From Rossellomorea pakistanensis (GTDB taxonomy: Bacteria > Bacillota > Bacilli > Bacillales > Bacillaceae_B): DNA of 64,000 nt. The notes below the pieces were generated by a model, which made no database searches, was not told the origin of the DNA, and worked only from the letters and a program-made list of their open reading frames with translations. Shown one piece after another: positions 1 through 7,188 of this stretch. The translations under genes were made by a program, and so were the position numbers. Position 1 is the first letter of the stretch. Each line of letters begins with the position of its first letter. The stretch is taken from positions 372,001-436,000 of the forward strand of contig NZ_JAFBDZ010000001.1 in NCBI RefSeq assembly GCF_016908495.1. Reading direction: 5' to 3'.

Positions 1-478
1 CTGACAATTCAGCTAATGGCACATAGATATAAACAAAACCTGTTAATTGATCATCTTTCATTAAAGGGAAAATGGCTCCCACAATATTTCGATTAAACTC
101 TTCTACGTAACCTTCTTTTTCTATAAGCTCTCCTTGATTTAATAGATCAAGTTCTTTCTCACTAATAAGAACTTGATTATCTATTTTATAAGGGAAATTC
201 TCCTTAAGATCTTTTACTTGATCGACATAAACCACTTCATAAGGCGATATCACATTGTACCATTGGATTTTTTCTTTGAACCCCTCACTTTGTGATCCAT
301 GCGGATACAGTGCAGCAGTTTGTTTTCCTTGATAGACTAATGTTTCTTTCACATTATTAATGTACATGCTCTTATATATAAAAGTAATAAAAAAATAGGA
401 AAACAAGATGGTAAAAAGAAGGGAAGATATGATAAGAATGACGATTTTTTGATTTAATGTAATATTTTTAAATTTCAA
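1..478 (-). CDS. Sensor histidine kinase, N-terminal part only
   Basis: An open frame of 159 codons runs off the left edge of the window. It starts with a TTG that overlaps the TGA stop of the response-regulator gene, and GGTGGGA just upstream is a plausible ribosome binding site, so the two genes look translationally coupled. The protein begins with a short basic stretch, then one membrane helix (about residues 12-34). About 125 hydrophilic residues follow that should lie outside the membrane as a sensor region. The second helix, HAMP, HisKA and ATPase domains would lie beyond the window. The kinase identity rests on its position next to an OmpR-type regulator and on this N-terminal topology, because no catalytic motif is visible. 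The signal it senses cannot be deduced. Confidence 0.8.
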   Translation of the reverse strand, partial: MKFKNITLNQKIVILIISSLLFTILFSYFFITFIYKSMYINNVKETLVYQGKQTAALYPHGSQSEGFKEKIQWYNVISPYEVVYVDQVKDLKENFPYKIDNQVLISEKELDLLNQGELIEKEGYVEEFNRNIVGAIFPLMKDDQLTGFVYIYVPLAELS

Positions 479-1155
479 CTTCCCACCTCAAATTTATATC
501 CATAACCCCAAACGGTTTGAATGATATCAGAATCATTTCCTGTTTTTAAACGCAGCGTTTTGATATGTGTGTCAACCGTACGATCACTGCCATCATAATC
601 ACTTCCCCAAATTTGATCTAATAGCTGACCTCTAGTAAACACTTTCCCTGATCGTGAAGCTAAAAAGTATAGTAAATCATATTCTTTAATCGTTAATTTT
701 AATGGATTCCCATGTAATTGGACACTTCGAGAAGTTACGTTAAAGGAAAAGGGACCAATTTTCACAGATTCATTTTCTTTTTTTAGTTTGTTTGTTCTTC
801 TTAATACAGCTTCAACCCTAGCCAATAATTCTTCAGGATGAAAAGGTTTAACCAGATAATCGTCACTTCCTAATTTTAGCCCTCTTATCTTATCTTCATC
901 ATCACCTTTGGCAGATACAAAAATCGAAGGAATATCAGACATTTTTTTAGCTTCTTTAATAAAGGAAAAGCCATCTAAATATGGCATCATAATATCAATA
1001 ATTAATAAATCTGGCTTCTGTTTGTCTAGTAGAGATAGTGCTTCGATTCCATCACCTGCTTCTATCACATCGTAGCCTTCTTTTATAAGATAAACTTTCA
1101 TGATCTCTCTTATATTTATATCATCGTCTATTATAAGCACGCTAATCGTATTCAC
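475..1155 (-). CDS. OmpR/PhoB-family response regulator
   Basis: A DNA-binding regulator of about 226 residues, normally phosphorylated by the partner kinase encoded just downstream. The receiver domain (about residues 4-118) has the acidic cluster IIDDD, the phospho-acceptor Asp54 in LLIIDIMMP and the conserved Lys in YLVKPFHPEEL. The C-terminal winged-helix domain (about 130-224) ends in VWGYGYKFE, typical of OmpR/PhoB members. I prefer the GTG start at 1155 because AAAGGAAG lies 8-9 nt upstream; a longer frame could start with TTG at 1176. The stop overlaps the start of the kinase gene. The regulon is unknown. Confidence 0.93.
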   Translation of the reverse strand: MNTISVLIIDDDINIREIMKVYLIKEGYDVIEAGDGIEALSLLDKQKPDLLIIDIMMPYLDGFSFIKEAKKMSDIPSIFVSAKGDDEDKIRGLKLGSDDYLVKPFHPEELLARVEAVLRRTNKLKKENESVKIGPFSFNVTSRSVQLHGNPLKLTIKEYDLLYFLASRSGKVFTRGQLLDQIWGSDYDGSDRTVDTHIKTLRLKTGNDSDIIQTVWGYGYKFEVGS

Positions 1156-1342
1156 AAAAATGAGCTTCCTTTCCAATTACTTGTTTAAATTCTATTATAG
1201 TAAAAAATTATGAAGAAACTATGTGTTTTTAATTTTTTGTGTAATACACTAATACTTTTCTGTAAATTTGTCTACAATGTGCAATAGTGCGTATTTTATT
1301 AAAAATGCACATATAAAATGAGGATTAGAAAAGGAGATTATA

Positions 1343-1747
1343 ATGAAACTTGTAAAACATTTCATATTATTAGCAATCGTCGTTGTTCTTTCAGCCTGTA
1401 CAGCAAATGCAAAAGAAGGTCAGGAGGGAAATCGATCACTTGAACCTTTAAAAGCGGAAATCCAGGTTCCAGAAAATATTGAGTTAATGAATGAAACAAA
1501 CCTTAAAGTAAAAGTTACCCAAGGGAGTGATAACGTTCAAGATGCTTCTGAAGTGATGTTTGAAATATGGCATGAAGAGGGGAAAGAAGAAAGTGTTATG
1601 TTAGAAGCAAAACATGAGGAAAACGGGGTATATTCTACTTCAACGACCTTCGAGAAAAGTGGAACATATTATGTTCAGCCACATGTAACAGCAAGAAATA
1701 TGCACGTTATGCCCAAAGTAAAAGTAATGGTGAAAGCAGCGAATTAG
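1343..1747 (+). CDS. YtkA/FixH-like lipoprotein
   Basis: A 134-residue secreted lipoprotein. A signal peptide ends in the lipobox L-S-A-C with Cys19 as the lipidation site, and the start is backed by AAAGGAG. The rest is a single beta-sandwich-like domain with the pattern seen in the YtkA-like (FixH-related) family: an N-terminal strand on ideal binding of additives (LKVKVTQG), then EIWHEEGKEE, and a C-terminal YYVQPHVTARNMHVMPKVKV with several His and Met. The His/Met content suggests possible metal (copper) binding, which is inference only. It is divergent from the two-component genes, which may regulate it. Confidence 0.75.
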   Translation: MKLVKHFILLAIVVVLSACTANAKEGQEGNRSLEPLKAEIQVPENIELMNETNLKVKVTQGSDNVQDASEVMFEIWHEEGKEESVMLEAKHEENGVYSTSTTFEKSGTYYVQPHVTARNMHVMPKVKVMVKAAN

Positions 1748-1829
1748 TATCAGTATTAAACCTGAATAATCACGTTTCCTTTTTATCAGGATAGAATGTT
1801 ATAATAAGATTAATCTAAAAAATAAATAA

Positions 1830-1853
1830 GGACATTGGCGGCAACCAATGTCC
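1830..1853 (-). terminator. Terminator of the holin-like toxin transcript
   Basis: A perfect 9-bp stem, GGACATTGG/CCAATGTCC, with a 6-nt loop. On the minus strand it is followed by TTATTTATTTTTT. It lies about 90 nt downstream of the toxin stop codon and would end the toxin mRNA. Confidence 0.7.
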
Positions 1854-1931
1854 TTATACACAGCTTCTGCAGCAAGTGCAGCGGCCCATGAGAGAAGAAA
1901 ATATAACTCTACCCTACAGTTTGAGCGCTAG

Positions 1932-2085
1932 CAGGGTGGGGTTATTTCTTTTTATCTGAAGAAATAACGACAGCTATCACTGAAACAATTAATGAGCTAA
2001 ACGTGATCATTAACGTTAATGCCTCATAAAATGTGATTATACGCCACCACCTCCTTCAGAAGGAAAGTGGCCACTGCCCACCCTG
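1932..2085. repeat. Inverted repeat pairing the two ends of the toxin mRNA
   Basis: CAGGGTGGG at 1932-1940 and its exact reverse complement CCCACCCTG at 2077-2085 flank the toxin frame. In the minus-strand transcript they would join the 5' leader to the region just after the stop codon. Such long-range 5'-3' pairing is known to keep full-length type I toxin mRNAs untranslated. Confidence 0.6.
1942..2040 (-). CDS. Putative holin-like type I toxin (32 aa), ATA or absent start
   Basis: A minus-strand frame encodes 32 residues: one hydrophobic helix preceded by FYEALTLM and ending in SSDKKK. This is the layout of the small Bacillaceae holin-like toxins (Hol_Tox type, related in style to TxpA/BsrG). 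An exceptionally strong Shine-Dalgarno, GAAGGAGG, sits just upstream, but the codon at the expected start is ATA, and no ATG, GTG or TTG is in frame there. Either a non-standard start is used, a short overlapping GTG leader ORF couples translation, or the gene is a start-codon mutant. The first internal ATG is codon 11. The SD is inside a potential hairpin (GCCAC...GTGGC), and the mRNA ends can pair (see flanking inverted repeat), as expected for a type I toxin. The antisense RNA itself is not proven. Confidence 0.6.
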   Translation of the reverse strand: MITFYEALTLMITFSSLIVSVIAVVISSDKKK

Positions 2086-2310
2086 ATTCACTGTGTACAT
2101 ATAGTTTACCATAGGAAGCTATAGGCTCTAATAGGTAGGAGGGACGAAATAACTGGCCATATTAATCATTCTCAGCCAGAAACAAAAGAATGGATAATCT
2201 CTTTGTCTTTGTGTATTCTTTATAAATTCTCTCGTTTAGTGTATGAAAAACGGATGGTTGGAAATCATTAATGAAGTAAATGCAAAAAGTTAAATTATAA
2301 TATTTATTAT

Positions 2311-2339
2311 TTGATAATAATTATAAATAAGTATATAAT
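2311..2339 (+). promoter_or_regulatory. Sigma-A promoter of dps/mrgA
   Basis: The -35 TTGATA (2311-2316) and -10 TATAAT (2334-2339) are separated by exactly 17 bp, placing the transcript start about 25 nt before the Dps gene. Confidence 0.75.
2312..2326 (+). promoter_or_regulatory. PerR box
   Basis: TGATAATAATTATAA matches the 7-1-7 PerR consensus TTATAATNATTATAA at every fixed position but one. It covers the -35 and spacer of the dps promoter, so PerR bound here would block RNA polymerase until peroxide inactivates it. This is the known control of mrgA in Bacillus. Confidence 0.75.
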
Positions 2340-2372
2340 AAGCTTGTACAACGATAAAAGGAGAGATAGCAA

Positions 2373-2810
2373 ATGAATCAACAATTAGTAGTAGCACTCA
2401 ACAAACAACTTGCAAACTGGAATGTTCTTTACACAAAGCTTCACAATTATCACTGGTATGTAACAGGCCCTGAATTTTTTACTCTACATGAAAAGTTTGA
2501 AGAGTATTATAACGAAGCAGGAAAATATATTGATGAAATTGCTGAAAGAATTCTCACTATTAAAGGAAAACCGATCGCTTCATTAAAGGAATATCTTGAA
2601 ACGGCTTCTATTGAAGAATCCAATGGGAAAGAAACCGCTAAAGAGATGGTGGACCACTTAGCAAAAGATTTTCAGCACGTTGTGAATGATTCCAAGAAAA
2701 TAATTGAAGCAGCGGAAGATTCACAGGATCAACCAACTGCAGATTTATTTATCGGAATTAAAACATCACTTGAACAACATATCTGGATGTTAAATGCATT
2801 TAATTCATAA
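2373..2810 (+). CDS. dps: Dps-family ferritin-like DNA-protecting protein (MrgA type)
   Basis: A 145-residue mini-ferritin. Twelve subunits form a cage that oxidises Fe(II) with peroxide and stores the iron, protecting DNA. The intersubunit ferroxidase ligands have the standard spacing: His27, His39, Asp54 and Glu58, within [10 protein letters not shown] and IDEIAER. The sequence closely resembles B. subtilis MrgA ([20 protein letters not shown] region). It is a single-gene unit with AAAGGAG as ribosome binding site, a sigma-A promoter overlapped by a PerR box, and a strong terminator. Expression should therefore be induced by hydrogen peroxide and metal starvation. Confidence 0.95.
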   Translation: MNQQLVVALNKQLANWNVLYTKLHNYHWYVTGPEFFTLHEKFEEYYNEAGKYIDEIAERILTIKGKPIASLKEYLETASIEESNGKETAKEMVDHLAKDFQHVVNDSKKIIEAAEDSQDQPTADLFIGIKTSLEQHIWMLNAFNS

Positions 2811-2824
2811 TGGGTTACAACAAA

Positions 2825-2865
2825 ACGAAAAAAGCGTTGACTGTTTAGGTCAGCGCTTTTTTCGT
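2825..2865. terminator. Bidirectional terminator after dps
   Basis: A 17-bp stem starting ACGAAAAAAGCG and ending CGCTTTTTTCGT, with a 7-nt loop and A/T tracts on both sides, serves dps and could also stop transcripts from the opposite strand. Confidence 0.8.
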
Positions 2866-2966
2866 TTGTGGTACTAGAAGATAAGAACTGATCAGGATAT
2901 CCATTACAAAACAAAATCAAAAGAGATCATCCCCTTTACTTAGAGACCGGGAAAAATCCTTATTTT

Positions 2967-4601
2967 TTATTTTATTTCATTTTTTCGCTTCTGAAGAAGC
3001 TGCTTCTGTTTATCTAATTCATTGATTGCATCGTTTATATTTTTTTCATAAATACCTAAAATAAGTTGTCCATACCTGTCACCGGGTACAGCCCACTTTC
3101 CATTTAATGACTCCCAAGTTGGAGCAGAGCCTCGTGTGACAAGTGAAAACCTAGGATCGACTAATTCCTCATTTTCAGGAAGAGGCTTTGTGGTAGCATA
3201 TGCATATAAATGTTGTATATGTGCTAAAACACCTTCTCTAGGTGTTTTAAAACTCGCCCCAGGGTTTCCAGGACCAGTTGCCCCTATACCTGCATAATTA
3301 TTTTGTTCAGGCTTAACAATTCCTGTGAAACGAAAATAATTTGTTTCATGAACGGCTTGTGAATAAGCGATATCCCCATTAATACCGTATTTAGAACCAA
3401 TTTCAACATATAACTGCCCAAGCTGTGGAGCGGTTTGATTGACTGTTTTTACATATTGATCTAACTGTTTACCTCTTAAAACACTTGAGCCTTCGATTGG
3501 ATAACCTTCAGGTGCTGGTGGAGGGGAATCATCCTCGCCATTGACTACAATTACAAACGCCCCTGCAATTCCTAGCCTTTTGAGCTTAGCTATTTGCAGG
3601 TCAGCATGTTCTTTTTTCTCAAATGCGCCTGCTTGTACTCGGTAAAAGCGTTCATTATTTAATATCACTGGTACAATAAAAGAATCAATGTTTTTATTTT
3701 TCAAAAATGCAACACGGTTTTCAGCGTTTTCCGTTTCTTTAAATGACCCCGCAATGACCTTATACAGTGTTTGTATAGGAGGAGTCTCATTGTCCCCTTT
3801 TTCTGTTATGATGAACGCTCCTTCAATACCAATACTGCTCAATTTAGTAACTTGCTGTTCAGCATTTTCTCTTTCTTTGAAGGCTCCTGCTTGGACACGG
3901 TAATAACGTTCATTATTTACGATTACTGGATCAATAAAGGATTCAATATTATGACTCTTTAGAAAGGATACGCGGGTTTCAGCGTTTTCTATTTCTCTGA
4001 ATGACCCTGCAATTACCCTATAAAGTGTACCATTAGCAGGAGGACTTTCCTTTTTTGGTAGCTTTAATGCTTTGGCTACTCCTTCACCAGTGGAAATTAC
4101 TACGTCGTTAACAAATTGAGAATTCCGCATCAGTCGTAAATCATTATCATTGTCAATAAATAAAACCTCTAGTAACAATGCTGGCATACTTGATTCCCTT
4201 AGTACATGAAAGTTAGCTCTTTTTTTACCACGGTTCGCAACACCATATTTGGACGAAATTCTTGATATAATATTGTCATGAATCGTATTCTGATATTGAA
4301 CAGTCTGGTTACTGATATTTCCATTGTAGATATAGCTCTCGAATCCTGTTCCTCCACCTGCATTATGGTGGATGGAAAGAAAGAAGTCGACATTCCTAGA
4401 ATTAGCTAGGTTTGTTCTAGCTTCAAGACTTACCGTTTCATTTGTTGTTCTCGACATAATAACATTCACTTGATAGTTTTGTAGTAGGTAATTTCGTAAT
4501 TTTAATGAAATGTCTAAGTTAAAATCTTTTTCATTAAAACCTTTATATTGGGCACCAGGATCGCTACCTCCATGTCCTGGGTCTATTAATATAGTCGTCA
4601 T
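2967..4601 (-). CDS. CwlC-like N-acetylmuramoyl-L-alanine amidase with SPOR repeats and a glucosaminidase domain
   Basis: A 544-residue peptidoglycan hydrolase without a signal peptide. The amidase_3 domain (1-180) has zinc ligands His10, Glu24 and His78 and catalytic Glu145, and strongly resembles B. subtilis CwlC, a mother-cell lysis enzyme. Two SPOR domains (about 192-265 and 278-353), each with two YRVxAGxF-type half repeats, would bind denuded glycan. A glucosaminidase domain (about 370-525, Glu419 in AVHETN) follows, then a basic tail. CwlC itself lacks this last domain, so the protein is a two-enzyme fusion. The start is the ATG at 4601, because GGAGGTGAT stands 8 nt before it; the ATG at 4619 belongs to the Shine-Dalgarno itself. 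Lack of a signal peptide fits release by mother-cell lysis late in sporulation. Confidence 0.9.
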   Translation of the reverse strand: MTTILIDPGHGGSDPGAQYKGFNEKDFNLDISLKLRNYLLQNYQVNVIMSRTTNETVSLEARTNLANSRNVDFFLSIHHNAGGGTGFESYIYNGNISNQTVQYQNTIHDNIISRISSKYGVANRGKKRANFHVLRESSMPALLLEVLFIDNDNDLRLMRNSQFVNDVVISTGEGVAKALKLPKKESPPANGTLYRVIAGSFREIENAETRVSFLKSHNIESFIDPVIVNNERYYRVQAGAFKERENAEQQVTKLSSIGIEGAFIITEKGDNETPPIQTLYKVIAGSFKETENAENRVAFLKNKNIDSFIVPVILNNERFYRVQAGAFEKKEHADLQIAKLKRLGIAGAFVIVVNGEDDSPPPAPEGYPIEGSSVLRGKQLDQYVKTVNQTAPQLGQLYVEIGSKYGINGDIAYSQAVHETNYFRFTGIVKPEQNNYAGIGATGPGNPGASFKTPREGVLAHIQHLYAYATTKPLPENEELVDPRFSLVTRGSAPTWESLNGKWAVPGDRYGQLILGIYEKNINDAINELDKQKQLLQKRKNEIK

Positions 4602-4779
4602 GATAAATATCACCTCCATTCTATTTATATGTTAATTAAATAGAAAAAGCTTGGACTAATATGAACTTTGATAGGAAAATTGTTTAATATAAGGATTTCT
4701 AAATGAATAGGGTATTGAAAGCAGACAAAAATGAATAAAATAGGTACGATCCCAATTCAAGGAGACGGAGGAGGACAAC

Positions 4780-6894
4780 ATGAATGTAAGAGTCGTTCAA
4801 TTAAGTTATTTATTTGGAGTCAGTATGTTGTTAGCAAGTGTATTATATTTTTTCGCTTCAAACTGGCAGGGCTTAGAACGGTTAACGAAAGTCGGGCTTA
4901 GTGCGGTTATTATTCTATTTTTTTATGGACTAAGTTATATATTGGCAAAAGCAATAAAAAATCAGTCATTCCTATCCCACTGGATGTTTATTGCAGCCGG
5001 AATATCATTCGGGCTTTCAGTCGCACTCATTGGACAGCTATATAATTCACATGCAGATAGTTATTTGTTATTTCTTATTTGGCTCATCCCCATGATCATT
5101 TTAAGTTTTTATACCCATTACCAGCCATTTTATATTCTAAGCTATATCTTAGCTCACTTATGCATCTATTTTTATCTTTTTCCATCGAGTTATTTTATTG
5201 ATTGGTCTGAAAATCAATTATTATTGGTCCTAATTGGAGTTATTGTTATCAATTCATTCTTATTTTTAATGATAAATAAAAGAGTATTTTCGTCTAAGAT
5301 TCTCTATTTTGTATCATTTTCATTGATACAAATGATCATGATTTATATTTGTATTTCACACCATTTCCCAACATATGGGGGATACATCAATGTGTTCTAC
5401 ATCCTATCAATCGCACTTGGGTTTTATTATTACATTAAAAAGAGTGAAGATAAGATTTTCATTACATTACTTAGTATTGCGGCCGCATTTTATTTGATTA
5501 CAAAGGCATTTGAGTATATGGGATTGTATTTCGGTGAGCTTTTCTTTCTGATTTTAATAGCTATTGCGTTATTTCTAATTTGTGGAAGCATTATTTTATT
5601 AAAATTTTTAAATACTTCAAAATCAAACGTAGTATTTAAAACCATTGTGATTTCATCTGTGACATTTGTCGCTTCCGTCTTTTTCATTATTTCAATATTC
5701 GGTTTAGTTAGTTTAATGACGCAGGATTTCTCAATGATATTATTGTTTTTCTTAGCCCTTATCGTTTTTATCATCCCGAGTTCAATCTTCAAGTGGCCAG
5801 AAACCATTAGATATACATTATTAACTACTGGATATTCAATCGCTTTTATATCCAGTGTTTTTCATGAAGATATTTATTTGAAAATAATTCTATTTATGAT
5901 CCTACTCGGAAGCCTCTTTATAGTACAATCAAAGGGTTTAAATGTCATTCAGTATCTGCTATTAAATGCCATCAGTTATTTTTTATTGACAGAATGGTTT
6001 ACAGAAGGTCATTATGTTGTTCTGGTTTTACTTATAATCAATTTGTTGAGTTATTTAATAGTTAAAACACCGTTACGATACACAGCCTATATCATAATGC
6101 TTGGTTATTTTATTACATTAACTGTCTTACCTGAACTTAGTACATTTTTCTATTTTGTTTACAATACTAGCTTTTTTATGCTAATTACAGCAGTTTGCTT
6201 TTGGCTTAAAACAAAACGAGTCATGTTCGAATGGTATGTCTCTATTAGCTTTTGGTTTTTATTTATTGCCTACAAGTATTATGACCTTGCTTGGAAACTT
6301 ATTCACAAGTCTGTTTTATTTTTTGTCTTGGGTCTCTTGTTTTTAATTTGTGCAATCTATTTTGAGAAGAAATATCGTGTAGGTTATAAGGGTACTAATT
6401 TTTTGTTTGCAAAATGGAAGGGGATACTTTTGGTTATTCTCCTACAAGTTGGATTAATCGGTTATCAGGTATACGGAAATGAAACCCTCTTAAGAGAGGG
6501 AAAATTAGTGAAATTAGAATTATCACCTGTTGATCCACGCTCACTCCTTCAAGGAGATTATGTATCACTTAGCTATGAAATTTCAAATCTTTCAGAGATA
6601 GTGAAGCAAGATTTAAAAAAACATAAAATCCAGGTTGTTCTAAGGGAGAATAATGAAGGAATCCATGATTATGGAGGTTATTTCAAACTAAACGGCGAGT
6701 GGAATCAAAGGTATTATTCAGAACCTGGAGATATCGTTATAAATGGGGTATTGAATGGTTCGGGCTCAATCATTTATGGAATTGAGAGTTATTTTGTCCA
6801 AGAAGGAACAGGGATTGATGTTCAAAACAATATCAATTATGCAAATATAAAAGTGGGTAGAAATGGAAACGCAATATTAATTGGTGTAGAATAA
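4780..6894 (+). CDS. DUF2157 / GDYXXLXY multi-spanning membrane protein
   Basis: A 704-residue integral membrane protein with about 18-20 hydrophobic segments. The N-terminal part has the DUF2157 pattern (LLASVLYFFASNW near residue 16-29). The C-terminal part holds an extracytoplasmic domain containing the signature GDYVSLSY, which defines the GDYXXLXY family, after the typical lead-in LSPVDPRSLLQ. Long proteins joining DUF2157, DUF4401 and GDYXXLXY are known in Bacillus, and their function is unknown. A strong GGAGGAGG lies before the ATG. The gene is transcribed alone, divergent from the amidase gene. Confidence 0.85.
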   Translation: MNVRVVQLSYLFGVSMLLASVLYFFASNWQGLERLTKVGLSAVIILFFYGLSYILAKAIKNQSFLSHWMFIAAGISFGLSVALIGQLYNSHADSYLLFLIWLIPMIILSFYTHYQPFYILSYILAHLCIYFYLFPSSYFIDWSENQLLLVLIGVIVINSFLFLMINKRVFSSKILYFVSFSLIQMIMIYICISHHFPTYGGYINVFYILSIALGFYYYIKKSEDKIFITLLSIAAAFYLITKAFEYMGLYFGELFFLILIAIALFLICGSIILLKFLNTSKSNVVFKTIVISSVTFVASVFFIISIFGLVSLMTQDFSMILLFFLALIVFIIPSSIFKWPETIRYTLLTTGYSIAFISSVFHEDIYLKIILFMILLGSLFIVQSKGLNVIQYLLLNAISYFLLTEWFTEGHYVVLVLLIINLLSYLIVKTPLRYTAYIIMLGYFITLTVLPELSTFFYFVYNTSFFMLITAVCFWLKTKRVMFEWYVSISFWFLFIAYKYYDLAWKLIHKSVLFFVLGLLFLICAIYFEKKYRVGYKGTNFLFAKWKGILLVILLQVGLIGYQVYGNETLLREGKLVKLELSPVDPRSLLQGDYVSLSYEISNLSEIVKQDLKKHKIQVVLRENNEGIHDYGGYFKLNGEWNQRYYSEPGDIVINGVLNGSGSIIYGIESYFVQEGTGIDVQNNINYANIKVGRNGNAILIGVE

Positions 6895-6905
6895 AATGGA
6901 AGGAT

Positions 6906-6946
6906 GGAACCACTGTATTAGGAATTAAAAACTAAAAAGTGGTTCC
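6906..6946 (+). terminator. Terminator after the DUF2157 gene
   Basis: A 9-bp perfect stem, GGAACCACT/AGTGGTTCC, with a 23-nt loop, followed by the T-rich TATTCTTTAT. Confidence 0.55.
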
Positions 6947-7188
6947 TATTCTTTATCCTTACTGAATAATAATGTGATTCTACTTGACAGTTCCCCCCGT
7001 ATGGTCTAGATTAATCCTACTCCTAGTTGGCTTTTAGTCATTCTTCAAAATTTTGGACTTTGTTTCCCTTTCCTTCTCATCAAAGCCTTTATAAGTTTAG
7101 ATGACGAAAATTTATGATGCGCTTTTACATTTTCACCTTTAGATATTAGAATTTGATTATATGAAAAATTTGCTTAGGAGATTACTAG

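Noticed and set aside
3688..3962. Plus-strand frames opposite the SPOR repeats
   Set aside because: These are shadow frames created by the repeated amidase sequence, without start signals.
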